A stretch of DNA of 64,000 nucleotides, taken from assembly GCF_964204865.1 (NCBI RefSeq), contig NC_135254.1, positions 9,181,001 to 9,245,000 on the forward strand, written 5' to 3'. The first letter of the stretch is position 1, and each line of letters starts with the position of its first letter. The position numbers and the translations under genes are program-made. This document shows, piece after piece, positions 12,639-25,167 of the stretch. The notes beneath the pieces were generated by a model. It saw nothing but the letters and a program-made list of their open reading frames with translations, ran no database searches and was not told the origin of the DNA. Source of the stretch: Styela clava. Its lineage: Eukaryota > Chordata > Ascidiacea > Stolidobranchia > Styelidae.

Positions 12639-12859
12639 GTACTTCTGGTGGCGTAACAATTGTTGAGTAGGCTATGTCATTCCTGACCGCCATCTGACTA
12701 CGTCATCGACTATCATTGTTGCAGACGCCATTACGGGAGATCGTCGCTATACTTTGGCAAGTTCTATTGCGTGTTATGACGTAGCAATGACGTAGTTTTT
12801 ATGGCGCAGTCAGGAATGATAAGTGCAAAAAATTGTTACGCAACGAACTATAGAAGTAC
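12639..12859. mobile_element. Imperfect foldback element
   Basis: The left arm contains GTACTTCT, GCGTAACAATT, TCATTCCTGAC and GCCAT in order. The right arm holds their reverse complements in mirror order (ATGGCGCAGTCAGGAATGA, AATTGTTACGC, AGAAGTAC). The interior repeats TGACGTAG-like motifs. No target duplication is clear. Confidence 0.6.
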
Positions 12860-13908
12860 CGCACTAGACCCAAGTAGGATAGCTTCCCACTGTTCCAGCA
12901 TCGTTCAGAATATAGGTTTGAGGAAATTGTGGGTAAAATATTCCGTTTCGGCTTTCGTGTCCATATTTATCAGCATTGCTCTCTTGTTCTATAGACAGGC
13001 CTTATAACAGAATGACAAGCCTTACAACAGAATCCAATCTTTTCAAGATTTAATGAATTACGTTAGTTAATAAATTCTTCTCATTTTTCTTCAGCTTAAA
13101 ATCGATATCTCCAAAGCACGTTAAAACATGAATTTTTAAGGTTTACACTGATTTTATATGAACAGGGTCCAGTTTCTGACTTTTGGATCCATTAAATTTG
13201 ATCTGATTGAAAATTCTATGACAAAGATATCGGGAAACATATTCGCGCACGTCTTGATGATGTAAACTATTTTGAAGAGCATGTCAGAAGATGACTAAAC
13301 AAATGTAAACAAGTAGGTATGCAAGCTAATTACATTCCTCGCTCTTTCAAAAACGAAACTTCTGAAAACATTCTTCGTAAACAAGAAAGTCTCTGCGGAT
13401 TTTCACGTCAGATTTTATTGAATTAATTGAGAGAAAATTTATTTATAGGACTGATATTATATATTTTACTTTGCCGGGGTTCTAATAAATTAATATTTAC
13501 GGAGCTTTCAAGCTTGGTGGTTTGGGAAAATGCATCATACTTTAACGTTCATAAATATGGTACTTTCGTATTTTTATATATTATTTCTTGATAAAAACTG
13601 TTTAAAAACTGTATCTGACTGACTGATTTAACTTTCAGTTAAGCGTGAAGCACCCTATATTTTTTAGCGCATAACGTGTTTGATGGAACACGGTACTTAA
13701 TATGATACTTTGTACACACCATAGCACTAACTAACTATTCAATCAATCTTACTAAATCGATTCCATTAGAAAAGTTGAACCAAAATCGCACAATACAATA
13801 TGTTGAGCTGAGCGATTAGTGTGTGGGTAGCCGGATATGAACAGGGCATCGTCACTGTTGTGGTTAACGTTTTCGATTTCTTATATTTTTATTATGGAGA
13901 AAATTTGG
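12860..13908. other. Intergenic, no gene seen
   Basis: No supported feature was found. Confidence 0.5.
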
Positions 13909-14122
13909 TACTCCCGTAGTATGTGTACCAGCAGGTTAGGGTTAGGCTATTAATTTATTCCGATTTTCCATATTTTAGTTATATTACGAGTTTGGGGACT
14001 GTTCGTGTTAGTCAAGTGAAAATACCCCCTACTTTTAGGCTTCAGTCTCTTTATACAACTTGATGTAAAGTAGGCAAACAAAATTAGTTACCTCCATATT
14101 GGTACACATACTTCTGGAGCGC
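13909..14122. mobile_element. Foldback/MITE family copy, type B
   Basis: Well-preserved copy: CTCCCGTAGTATGTGTACC, GGTTAGGGTTAGGC, ATTACGAGTTTGGGGACTG, then ACCTCCATATTGGTACACA and CTTCTGGAGCGC. The two ends are inverted repeats of each other over the outer 20 or so bases. Confidence 0.75.
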
Positions 14123-17100
14123 TTAAAATTTTGTATAGGTTTCATGGCGGTAAGTCGATCGACTATATCAATGCATTGTATTAAATTGGCAAACTAATGC
14201 ATTAGAGTGGAAAGGCAACAGCTTTGGTAGTAAAATTACATTGACGTTATTTAATGCTACCAGATTTACCCCTACGCCAACTACTCCGCCAAGGTACAGT
14301 CGATTAGACAGGCGATGTCGAAACAAAAATGCAGTATATTTAAGAAAATAATTTCTTCCTATCGTAGCATTTTCTCTTGGCAAGAGTGATGACTGATAAA
14401 AGTTTGAAAACATCGAAAAAATTGAGCAAAATCTGAGAAATCAAGCAAATGGGGAATGCGCCAGAAATAAAATGATTAATGACTCCCATGAGTAATTCTA
14501 ACAATGATTGATAAAACAACAATCAATGAAATAAAGAATAGGATGAAAATTGAATTATGAATCCCATGAATAACTGCAGCAATGAAAGAATAAACAAACG
14601 TTTTTCGCAAAACGGGAAAAAATTCACAACATAGCTCCTAGGAAAAACTAAAATACACGCAAAATTAGAATTGACTGGAAACGTTTGAATTAATTTCAGA
14701 CTAAAAATAGTTGTTGCTGTTTGTAACTAGCGATAATGTTTTCATAATGAACTGAGCGTTATTTTTTGATACCCCGTATACACACTAATACTCAATTACA
14801 AAAAGGTGGTACGTGCGCTTACATACCAACACAAAAGAAGGACCCGGATTATTGAATCCTCTTGAGCAGTAAGAAGTTCACAACATATTTACATCGGCAG
14901 ATCGGTAACATTGAATAAAATACACTCGAGGACCGGCAACAAAATATTGAAATACAACACAAACTAACCCGTATTTGCGTAACATAGTGCGATGTTTCGG
15001 CCCAGCAGGCTATGCTATCTTGAACAAAAATCAGAAAATACATACAGTCTATAACAAGCAACTATCATTTTGACATTAATAAAATTTTTATTCGCATAAT
15101 CTTGGGTAATTTGTAGAACATAGAGTGTTACAAGAGTTTCAAAATCCCATATTATGGCCTGTGCCACTCATTATTTTCGTGTATACAATTTAGTAGAAAC
15201 TGTGTGTTCAAACTCTCCACATACTGACATAAGTATTTACGCCCGAATTATCTTTCGTGTATTTATTTCAAATTTGCTTCAATGTGTTGTTACTAATCGA
15301 TTTTAATCGGTAAGTATGTTGATAGGTATTTGTCTGTTTGTTTGTTTGTCTGTTAGATGTACGCGATATCTAACGAAAGCTAGATTAAATCTGCTCCAGA
15401 TTTTGCGTGTGCATTCATCATGTGTCATACCAGAAGCCTATTGATTTTGGATGAATTATGTAGTATAATTAGCGAGTTATTAATTAATTAGTGATGGGAC
15501 ACAAGGTGTCACTATGGAGTAAGAGCGCTGTTTTGGGGGATCCCTAACTTTCGATCGATAAGTCTTCGGTCTCTGACCTATATTCTCGTTTGCTCTTTTG
15601 GGTAAGTCGGGCACGTGCATCAGCATGTCTGAAATACTTTCAAATTTTGTCTGCTTTCCTGATCTTCCGTATATTTGCTTGTTTTGCTCTGTAATGCTTC
15701 TTTGGTTTGTTTTAACTAGGCTTACCATACGTCCCGCTTTAGGCGGGATAGTCCCGCTTTTTAGCGTCTTGTCCCGCCGTGGCGTTCAGCCATTCAGCAT
15801 AATACACGAACATTACCAATTAACATGTTCTCGTTACAGTTACTCTCGTTGTTGTTGCTAGCGCAGTAGGAGCCTTCCGACACTATTTTGTAGCACCATC
15901 TTAAATCTACCTTATTCACGGTTTTTCAAATGTGAAAATATATATTTTTCAATATATATATATATAGGTAAAATGTTATCGTGTGAAGTATTGTCATTTC
16001 TGGCGATCGGAGAACGTCCCTGACTAAACATTGAGCATCAATTACTTCTATGATTAACAGTTTTTATTTACATTAGTGCAACAAAAATCCAAGTGGTTAT
16101 GAAATTTTCCAAATTATTTTAATACAGACACTTCCTTTACAAATGGTACGAGCGAAATCCACATGTTTATTGGGATTTGATATAACCTACCCGGAAGGAA
16201 GGGAATATGAATTGATAATTTTGTGAACTATATATTCCAGAATAATCCAACCCAGGGTAATTATTCGTGCGATGTTTCAGGCATTTTTCATACCCACCGC
16301 ATAATGCGAAGCGCCTATCTACGCGCAAACATTTGTTAACCATGGTTGAAAATTAGCAAACAATTAACAAAAATCTTTGCGGACCCAAAAATACGGTCTG
16401 TAAAATTGGATGGATTTACCGAATCGGCGGACGTTTCAAGGGTTCTTCATTCTCCACAAAGGTGACCCTCGAGAACTACGACCAGCAGCATAGTTTTTTG
16501 TGGCTCCAAAATGTTATCTATGTTAGAAACCACTGATATAGCCGTTATTTGGTAGGACATAGTATTTCTTGTTAAACAGAGCATTCAAAATTGTATGGGT
16601 GTTACAAAAATTACTCTCAATATGTATTATTAAAGTTGGTTGTATTTTTGTTTTCATTTTTTCAATATTATTTTTGAGTTGTCTTTTCTGCGGTTAGAAT
16701 ACAATTCAATATATATATTCGATTTATTATTATTTTTTGCATTGGGTATGTTTCTTGTTCATTGATGGTTTCTAACTATTCATCAATCCATTGTGACATG
16801 TGTCACAGTTCTGTTCCGACCAAATCCGGTGGTGCTCGTCATTGTCACAGTTTATTTTGCACTGTGGTTGTCCATTCGGAAGATCCAAGATTTCGGATTA
16901 GTGATCACTTACACTTTTTACAATACTCAGTTTTTCTAACATTATATACGTTTTAGTCCAAATTTATGCAAAAAATAGAATAAATAAAAGCCTGTCAAGA
17001 ACATATTAGGAATTAATCGTACGAAATTCATCACAAGCGTGCAAAGTCAGCAATTATTATATTATTAGGTAACTGTGCTCCCACCACCAAATATTAGAAA

Positions 17101-17209
17101 AAAGGACTCCAGCCACGTCTTTTCAAACTAGACGTCTGTTTTTGAAAGCATTTAGTTTGTTCATGACATTGACTCAAGTTTTTTGTTTTGGAACGGTATT
17201 TCATGTTAA
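14123..17209. other. Long intergenic stretch left of IDI1
   Basis: No gene was recognised. Near 15720-15770 a segment with TTACCATACGTCCCGC and repeated GTCCCGC words resembles a transposon end, but no matching second end was found. A TA run lies at about 15953-15965. Confidence 0.45.
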
Positions 17210-17977
17210 ATGGATATATTTGCCAGAAGAGTAGCATCGAAATTACTTTTAACCAAACTGAAACTGCTCAACGTGATGCAGGCCAGGTCCGCAAATTCCT
17301 TGGCTGAAACTTTGGCTTCAAAAGACAAAAATCAAGTGAATCTTCTTTATGGAGAACATTTGATTATAGTGGATGAGAATGACAAACCGATTGGTAGTGC
17401 ATCGAAATTAGATTGTCATTTAAACAGTGAAGGCCCTCCACTTCACAGAGCTTTTTCCGTTTTCTTTTTTAATGAAAAGAACGAGCTTTTGATGCAGAGA
17501 AGATCAAATGCTAAAGTCACATTTCCTGGTTATTATACCAACACATGTTGCAGTCATCCGCAAAATAATAAACTTGAGATGGAGGAAGCAGACGCAATGG
17601 GCGTGAAACGAGCAGCACAACGCAAAATGACCCAAGAATTAGGAATCTCAGCAGAACAATTTCCTCTTAAAAATATAAATTATGTGACAAGAATTTTATA
17701 TAAAGCTCCTTGCAGTGATACATTCGGAGAACATGAAATTGACTATGTTCTTTTTGCAAAGGGGAATGTAGATGTTAACATTAATGAAAACGAAGTTAGC
17801 GAAGTAACTTACGTTCCATATGGCGGAATGGATGCTTTTGTGAAAAATTGTGAAAGTAGAGGAATATCAATTACACCTTGGTTCAAGCTTATTATGGAAT
17901 CACAATTGAATACTTGGTGGAGAGACATTGATAACATACATGAACATTTTAATCATAAAGCTATAACGAAGTTTTAG
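17210..17977 (+). CDS. IDI1: Isopentenyl-diphosphate delta-isomerase, single exon
   Basis: Interconverts isopentenyl and dimethylallyl diphosphate in the isoprenoid/sterol pathway. The 255 residues align by eye along their length with animal IDI1 (human about 227 aa). The Nudix-like core spans about residues 48-205. Catalytic Cys is in TNTCCSHP (second Cys, residue 114) and the acidic pair in GEHEIDY (Glu174/Glu176), with the PWF tryptophan at 224. LHRAFSVF, RRSNAKVTFPG and KRAAQRK are family signatures. The first 25 or so residues are basic and hydrophobic, suggesting a mitochondrial presequence; the C-terminus lacks a clear peroxisomal tripeptide. An in-frame TAA directly precedes the ATG. 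There are no introns, whereas vertebrate IDI1 is spliced. A polyadenylation signal follows at 18251. Confidence 0.96.
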   Translation: MDIFARRVASKLLLTKLKLLNVMQARSANSLAETLASKDKNQVNLLYGEHLIIVDENDKPIGSASKLDCHLNSEGPPLHRAFSVFFFNEKNELLMQRRSNAKVTFPGYYTNTCCSHPQNNKLEMEEADAMGVKRAAQRKMTQELGISAEQFPLKNINYVTRILYKAPCSDTFGEHEIDYVLFAKGNVDVNINENEVSEVTYVPYGGMDAFVKNCESRGISITPWFKLIMESQLNTWWRDIDNIHEHFNHKAITKF

Positions 17978-18250
17978 TGATAAAGTCTTTTTGCGAGACA
18001 AACTAATTACCGGTATGCATCTTCTATGCTTTGGCATAGAATGCTATATGCATAAAAGATGTTGTAGCAATATTGAATATAACTATTATTCCAACAAATA
18101 TATCCCCAAAGGTGTGATACTAATTGTTTGTATATGCATTCATTATTTTTTTATCATTGCTGAAGTATGCTTGTCTGAAGGATTCAGACTTAGTTTTGTT
18201 ACATATATGCTAATGTGAATAACTGAAAAAAGTTTTTCACTAATCTTTAA

Positions 18251-18256
18251 AATAAA
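18251..18256 (+). promoter_or_regulatory. Polyadenylation signal AATAAA, IDI1
   Basis: AATAAA lies about 275 bp after the IDI1 stop codon on the coding strand. Another AATAAA lies in the duplicated block near 18449, so a longer 3' UTR is possible. Confidence 0.5.
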
Positions 18257-18325
18257 TTAACTTATGATCACCAAATGCCAATCGTGCGAATCTATAATTC
18301 ACTTTACTCTATGTAAATGAACAGA

Positions 18326-18669
18326 GTGCAGTTGATTTTTTATTTTGGAATCTAGGTGCACTATTTAAAATTTCCAGATACAGACTGCTACATATTACTC
18401 ATGCCAGTGATTTTGTTTACTGTTTTACCAAGGGGCTCTCGAAGACTAAAATAAAGCTTGATTAAGCTTTCAACTCGCTGAACATATAACTGATTTTGTG
18501 CAGTTGATTTTTAGATTTTGGAATCTAGGAGCACTATTTAAAATTTCCAGATACAGACTGCTACATATTACTCATGCCAGTGATTTTGTTTACTGTTTTA
18601 CCAAGGGGCTCTCGAAGACTAAAATAAAGCTTGATTAAGCTTTCAACTCGCTGAAAATATAACTGATTT
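18326..18669. repeat. 172-bp direct tandem duplication
   Basis: Units 18326-18497 and 18498-18669 differ at only a few positions (for example near their AT-rich starts and CTGAACATATAA versus CTGAAAATATAA). Each begins GTGCAGTTGATTTTT and ends CTGATTTT. The near identity marks a recent duplication just downstream of IDI1. Confidence 0.9.
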
Positions 18670-19090
18670 TCTGCATATTGGGCATATTTTTTGTGACTGT
18701 CTGCCTATTTTCATTTTGCCTATTGTAGCCGCACATGTTGCACTTACATTTACTGTGTCACAAACATATTTTTGTTTGATACTAGTGCATGAAATTGGGA
18801 ACATGCTATTTGACACTTATGTGTGTACACCTGCATGTGTCAGGGTTCTGAATGATGAACAATCAATTTTCATTATGCGAATATTACCAATTTACCACCT
18901 GTGAATTTGTCCAATTCGTTTGTGACCTCTTGCATTTTACCCTATATCAATCATGAATAATATTAATAAATTGCAAAGGTGTGTAACTTGTATTTCTTGT
19001 TCAGGATTGGGATATATCCTGTTTTTTCATTGTATTTTGTGCATCATACTGATAAGAGAAACTATGATCTTGTTGATTGGTTTTTCAACG

Positions 19091-19159
19091 GACCTCACCA
19101 AGATGGCCGACATCCTGAACTCAGGTTGTGCAACATCTTGGTGTGCATACTTCAGGAGT
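19091..19159. mobile_element. Foldback/MITE family fragment, type C
   Basis: ACCAAGATGGCCGACATCCTGAAC followed by the inverted GTTGTGCAACATCTTGGTG and CATACTTCAGGAG. The same short inverted pair is seen at 58076-58177. Confidence 0.55.
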
Positions 19160-19242
19160 ACCTTTTCAACACTGGTGAAAAAGACTTGCGGTTTGCTGCA
19201 ATTACGTTACATCAATTTTGTCTAGCAAATCAGATGCAGTAA

Positions 19243-20989
19243 GAAGTAACGGGTTAGATACCGTGTTGGGAGACTGAGGAGTCACCTTTTCATAGACTTT
19301 GAATTCAGAGAAAATTTTGGGCCAGTTTTTACAATAGCAGATTTGAATAAGATCTTTTTGAGTTAGTTACTTGGGGGTGTACTGTGACTGCATAACAAGC
19401 ATTATGTATCCATTTCCTACGCTTTTGAAATGAAAATATTCAACTGCATCAAAACGCTATTGTGCCGTCGATTTATTCAGCTTCTTTCTGTAGGATTACA
19501 GAAGCTTAGGAACAACAAATTAACCATAGTACTATATGATAACTGAATTTGGAATGTCTAGCCTGTGATTTGCAGTTGCTCATTATGCAAATCAATATAT
19601 TATTATTAGGCAGTTAAAAACAAAAATAGGTTCAAATCTAGCACTGTTCCTGCTCCTAATAAATACAAAAGCTAATATACTTCACATACCGTAATTATCA
19701 AAATGGAGCTGTTTCTGTTAAAAGTCAATGACAAATAATACTGTCTTTCTGCAATAAATTTGATAATAAATGCTCTGAAAAACATATTGATAACTTATAA
19801 TTATTAAATAACCGCTAAGAATAGGGAAAACCTCTAAATTACACAACAGAATTGAAGAAAAATTGCTCTAAGCAAATGAATGTTGATCACCATAAAAATT
19901 AACAATATAAAATTCTAAAAAATATTCAACATACTCTATATGTAAACATATATCGATAGTAATAAAGATTACACATAATGTCATCCGCCATTGCACCGCC
20001 CAAAACCAAAAAATAAAAAGTACGGTACTTGAAATGAATTCAATACAAATGAATTTAAATTTGTTTCTTCATTACATCATCGTATTGGCTCTGCAGCAAG
20101 GTTTCCTGATCAATTCATAACAGGATGCAAACTGTATGCTGACGATATGCTGATGTTACATTGGAAATGAATTAAAACCATGCATTCCATACACCGCTGA
20201 ACACTTTATGGAATGAAGATTTGTGCATGTTCACCAGTCATGCATTTCACGGCAGCACGGATTATGATTCAAAATTAAATGTGTTTTCACAGAGGACCCA
20301 GTTAGGCGCATAAAATATATTGGAACATGTAATAGGTCACTTACTAAATTTGGTAGTAAAATAATATAGTCATAACACACTAGCTATATTATGAATGTGG
20401 ATGGAAATATAAAATTTGGTCGCCATCAAATTAATTTGTACTAAATTAGGTCCATAAAAGTTGAACATTCGTTGCATCCTGTTAATAATTATTTTTTCCA
20501 AATTCCATCAAAGTCACTTTCAACATGGATAAAATCGCTATTCAAATTTATTTATAATAAAAAAAAACATTAAATTTGTTTATTTTTGTTCAATAATTAA
20601 TTGACTGCTCATGTTAACAAAATATATTCAACAGCTGGGAAATAAAGAATAACCGCTAATAATTTATGAGCCCATCACATGATACCATGAAGCTAATTAT
20701 CAATAACAAGGAATAGGGTAATCCTATCACCAAAAAATAACCAGTATTCAATATTCTGGATTTTCACATAATGTCAGATTCAAATATGAATACCAGTAGA
20801 TAGTTTTATTGGCTTGTTTAAATGTTTATTTCTGTGAAGAAACAATCTTGAATGAAATATCACACGGCATACAGTAAAACCACCACGTAACATGATATAA
20901 TCTTAATCTATTCAAACACTAATGAAATACTAACCTAAATAAAATAGTCATACACTTATACTGAAATAAAATCTTGATTAAAATTATGG
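19243..20989. other. Intergenic, AT-rich, no gene seen
   Basis: No supported coding or structured feature between the MITE fragment and the hAT element. Confidence 0.5.
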
Positions 20990-20997
20990 GTCTACAC

Positions 20998-21557
20998 CAG
21001 TGGTTCTCAAACTTCTTAGAGTTAGGACCCACTATTTATTACCACAGCTCTTGGCGACCCAGGACCCATTTAACTTTTCATGACATAACACAGCAATTGC
21101 TTATCATCGCAAAACTACCGTGTCTCCTCGAAAATAGGACCTGGCCTGAAAATAAGACCTAAGTTGAATTTTGAAAATGATTTTATTTAAACCCTACTCT
21201 TTATTTTTGACTTTCAAAAAAAAAACATAGTGTTATTCTTCAAAAGAAAATAAATCTAAATCCTGTCTAAATTTCGGGAAAACATGATAAGAAGTGCTGT
21301 ACAGTGTACAAAACTACTATGCGTAAAAAGCCACATGGTCATTTTTATGTGTAGCAAATTTTTGTTTATTCTGTGAAGATCGTAAAAAGGTACCTTTTAC
21401 AGATTAGAATTTAAATTCAATTTAATTTTGTTTGTTTTTTTGAAGATTTGGGTATTCGAGTCACCACCGATCCTAATAACCAGTATATTTAATCAAAGCT
21501 TTTTACATCTTTTCACGACCCACCAGTGGGTCGCGACCCATAGTTTGGGAACCGCTG
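20998..21557. mobile_element. Non-autonomous hAT element with perfect 8-bp TSD
   Basis: Ends are CAGTGGTTCTCAAAC and GTTTGGGAACCGCTG. It is flanked by GTCTACAC at 20990-20997 and 21558-21565. Next to the inverted ends lie GACCCACTA and CCCACCAGTGGGTCGCGACCC. The interior has the repeated GAAAATAAGACC motif. A diverged relative starts at 46006. Confidence 0.92.
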
Positions 21558-22040
21558 GTCTACACAATGATTCTGCACCGGGTACATTTATATCAAGAAT
21601 ATATGTGCAAATATCAAAAAAGGTATTACAAGGGCAGTAAAACGGAATAAAAAAATATTTCACAAATGAATCAGACACAAGGATTAATAGCATAATAGCA
21701 CCTGAAATATTGTGCAAAAAGTTCCATTGGCAAACTGAATCCAGAGTAATGTTAAGCAGCTTTTTGAATTTAGTAAAATATGATTCATAAATTTAATCTT
21801 AGATATTCATCCCCTTTTATTTTCTGGATGAAGCCTGATATCATTTAAATTAACTACAGTACAATTCAACAATGCAAAAAATAAATTGAAAATACCAAGA
21901 CTAAGACATAAAAATGCTGTAGTACACTCAATAAAATACTTAAATCTACTAAAAATTTGTAAAAATAATTAAGATTCACAATATTGAAGAAATTGGGATT
22001 AAATCAATTGCACTTTTTATATGTTAACAATCTTGTACTA

Positions 22041-22046
22041 TTTATT
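22041..22046 (-). promoter_or_regulatory. Polyadenylation signal, TBC1D30-like gene
   Basis: Minus-strand AATAAA about 175 bp past the stop codon of the RabGAP gene. Confidence 0.5.
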
Positions 22047-22218
22047 AGGAAATTAAAAGCACAAGATCTGAACTAGGTTAATGATGTCCGAGAAATTGGT
22101 CAATGACAATTTTCAGAATTCAACTCCTCAGACTCATGAATTGGACAAAAAGCCAATCAATGAGTGTATTCAGATAGGTATAGTTGTAGAGTATATTTCC
22201 TACTACAACTTTTCGATG

Positions 22219-24351
22219 CTATGAATTCTCTGTTTCAATCTTCTCTTTTTCTGGTGGTTTTTCATCGTTTATTTCAGGATTTAATTTCTTCGCCACACGG
22301 TTAGGAACTTTCTTGATTGGTTTTGGTTTTATCCGATTCGGAGATTTCAATTTTTGAACAAAAACTGCGTCTTTCCATGGCAGTGAAGTACGATTTAAAT
22401 CCACTGTTGAATCCGTTTGATGAGATTTCTTATTACCCTGTCTGCCGATGAGTAAATGATTCACCGCAACCGGGGAACGTGCTTCGGGCATCCCAGAGAT
22501 CAAAGATATAACTTGTGTATTAGTGGGATTTTCTTTTTTTGCTTTAGTTTCACCAGATTTAGTGTAAATTAAATAGTTTGATTGTAATTGACGATTGCAA
22601 ATCTTCATATACTGTCGTTTTAATGCAGCAATATCAGTTGACATTCTTTCAGCCATCATGCCATTTGGATTATTAGCGGAGCCTGAATTTGCATCAAAAG
22701 CTCCTGGATTTGCACTTTTTAAATCTCCCACTTTCTTTGCTTTGTTTTTGTTCTTTGGCAACTTTGTAGAATGTCCTCCGAAGCATGAGAACGTACCACC
22801 GTCATCTTCATAGTAATTCATCTCGTTGTCTGCGATTCGTTCAAGTTGCGACTCTGGTTCACTTTCACTTGCCGTAGTGCTATCATGTGATAAACTGTAT
22901 TTATAGTCTTTACGCTTCGTACGATCAAATTCACCATTCGTGTCAGAATCAGCAGCGAAAGGAGTGATATTATATTTGTATTTTTCACGAAGCTCTTTCA
23001 ATCTTGGGAATGGGAAAGTAGCAATCTTATACACAGTTTTCATCAATTCATCAGCACAGATAAATTTTCCATTCAATGTTTGTTGGGTGAGACCTGCCAT
23101 TGCACCATAAAATTCATCAGCTGTTTGAGACGTACCAACTTGTTCTCCGAGCTTTGCCCAAATCGCCAAGGCAACCCGAAGCAAAATTTCACTTCCATCT
23201 AAAAGTACAGAATCCCAAACTCTCAGAACTGTATTTGTAGGAAGACAAGTTGCAAATAAAGTCAAAAACCATTGCATTGTAAATACATTCGTTAAAGGTG
23301 GCTCATAACAATGCGCACGACCATTTTCATTCGCTTGTTTCTGAAGCACGTCAAAATGTTTTGATAGTTCTGGTAACCTGGCACGCAACAAGTCACGAAA
23401 CACGGCCATATCGACAGAAAGTCCTCGCAAATTATCAGCAAAATAACTCTCTGGTAGAACCCCATCCACAAGATATATCATTATTTTTAATGCGAGTTGT
23501 GCATTATTTTGTGTTACTTCTAATATGAGAGCAGCTAAGACATTGAAACCCTGGCAGTATCCGACTTCTTTATTCCATCGTGCATAAGCGAGCAACACTC
23601 GTTTTAAAACCATTCTCTCCTCTTCACTGTTATCACCAGACATATTTGTATATCCAGTCCGATGTAAATCCTTTACAATTTGATTATCAAGTCGATCATC
23701 GTCGGGGTTAAAACGGTCGCTAAAAACATGACGGGCTGTCAAATTCCAATTTTTTTCTGTCCTTTCTTGAATATAATTTTCAGCCAAATATCCCCAAACT
23801 TTTTTTCTCCATTGTTCTGGAATTCCTCTAGGTAGCCTTAATATGGCCCTCAGTGTTTCTCTCCATTGTTTAAATCCATGTTTACCAGGACTTGGTTCAA
23901 GACTAAAATTCAACCTGGCGTCAATGCGACGTTTTTGTGACACGGCTTGTAATATCGCTGTCAGCATGTCACAATACCTTTGATGTTTTTCTCTCAAACG
24001 AGACCTCTGCCTGAGTTGGCGAACTAATTTTGCTGATATAACAGTGACTCTTTCATCCAATTCATCCCGTATTGCTGTTACTTCTGAAAGGGATTTCGCT
24101 TCCAAAAACAATTTTTGTAATTTTCTAGTTTGTTGTCGTTTTAGCTCCTCTAGTGTCTCAGAATAAGCTTGATGTCCTCCGCTATGAGTTGCATCTGATA
24201 AGCATGAAGTCTCCGTCGAGCTATCGAGTTGTTGATCAGCTCTGTAACGATGATATATTTCACTGAGTAATCCTTGTACAAGATGCCTTTGTTGTTGATT
24301 TCCAGAATTTTTAGAAATTTGTGCCATGTTAATGTTTGAAATTGACATCAA
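22219..24351 (-). CDS. TBC1D30: TBC1D30-like Rab GTPase-activating protein, single exon
   Basis: Predicted to accelerate GTP hydrolysis on Rab GTPases. The human relative TBC1D30 is linked to Rab8 and ciliary traffic (family knowledge). 710 residues. Residues about 65-145 are basic and helical, likely coiled coil. The TBC domain runs about 174-445, from GIPEQWRKKVW to FPFPRLKELREKY. The arginine finger is Arg231 in IVKDLHR and the glutamine finger Gln267 in GYCQG. LTNVFTMQWFLTLFATCLP and the NITPF segment after the TBC domain are distinctive of the TBC1D30 group. The tail (about 465-710) is serine-rich and ends lysine-rich, probably disordered. The frame is unbroken with no intron, unlike the multi-exon vertebrate gene. 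Met9 is an alternative start. Confidence 0.93.
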   Translation of the reverse strand: MMSISNINMAQISKNSGNQQQRHLVQGLLSEIYHRYRADQQLDSSTETSCLSDATHSGGHQAYSETLEELKRQQTRKLQKLFLEAKSLSEVTAIRDELDERVTVISAKLVRQLRQRSRLREKHQRYCDMLTAILQAVSQKRRIDARLNFSLEPSPGKHGFKQWRETLRAILRLPRGIPEQWRKKVWGYLAENYIQERTEKNWNLTARHVFSDRFNPDDDRLDNQIVKDLHRTGYTNMSGDNSEEERMVLKRVLLAYARWNKEVGYCQGFNVLAALILEVTQNNAQLALKIMIYLVDGVLPESYFADNLRGLSVDMAVFRDLLRARLPELSKHFDVLQKQANENGRAHCYEPPLTNVFTMQWFLTLFATCLPTNTVLRVWDSVLLDGSEILLRVALAIWAKLGEQVGTSQTADEFYGAMAGLTQQTLNGKFICADELMKTVYKIATFPFPRLKELREKYKYNITPFAADSDTNGEFDRTKRKDYKYSLSHDSTTASESEPESQLERIADNEMNYYEDDGGTFSCFGGHSTKLPKNKNKAKKVGDLKSANPGAFDANSGSANNPNGMMAERMSTDIAALKRQYMKICNRQLQSNYLIYTKSGETKAKKENPTNTQVISLISGMPEARSPVAVNHLLIGRQGNKKSHQTDSTVDLNRTSLPWKDAVFVQKLKSPNRIKPKPIKKVPNRVAKKLNPEINDEKPPEKEKIETENS

Positions 24352-25167
24352 TATTAGTACTAAATCATATTTGAATTTTTAAGATTATATACTTATCGAA
24401 ATCGCGCCATATTGTCACGAGTTTAACAGTGAAGGAAATCCTGTGAACAATACATTTTGTGTTATTTGATCAAAAAATATATCAAAAAGTTATTTGAAGA
24501 CATACGTAGGCTACTAAATAGATACATAAAAACATATAAATAAGATTTTGGGGTGAATAGACAAGTTGAAAACGAAAAAAGGAAACATTGAACAAGAAAA
24601 TAAACATCCTCCTGGAGCAAAAAAATCAAACCAACGAAATCCGACAATTTGCACCAACTAATCATCCGCCTTTGATAGGTATTGAACATTATCAGTGATG
24701 TTCATAATGTCCAATATTAATAATGCGATAATTTTATGGTAGAACAGGATATACTGGTAAATCAAATTTTACACGATAAATTACAATGTCACTGAAAGGG
24801 TGAAAACATTCCTTAAATTACTTTGATGATACCATGGTCATATGGTAAAGTAATGAATGAATAGCTTTTATCATGTTCTACTGCATCTGATGTGACAGCA
24901 TGACGAAAATAAATAATTTTTCAGTTATCATCCTAATAATCAAAACAAAATGTCTAATCTGCCATAAAGTATCACAATTCGAGGGTTTCAATCCAAAAAG
25001 ATGAATATCGAAAAAAAAAAAATTTTTGAAAACATGAGGAAAACTTTGTTATATTTTTGACTTTTAAACATATGAAACCTTGATTAGCGAACAAGAGCAA
25101 AAAAATTGCACCATTTGCCCTTTTGTCTAGAAACAGTCTAATTCCATATTATAGAAATGCAACATTG
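24352..25167. other. Spacer between RabGAP and MYND genes
   Basis: Holds the RabGAP promoter side and the 3' side of the MYND gene. No further gene was recognised. Confidence 0.5.

Noticed and set aside
14168..14522. Minus-strand open frames of 60-80 residues
   Set aside because: No recognisable domain, no splice signals and biased hydrophobic composition typical of random AT-rich frames.
15718..15790. GTCCCGC-repeat segment considered as a full transposon
   Set aside because: Only one end is recognisable; no inverted partner or target duplication was found.
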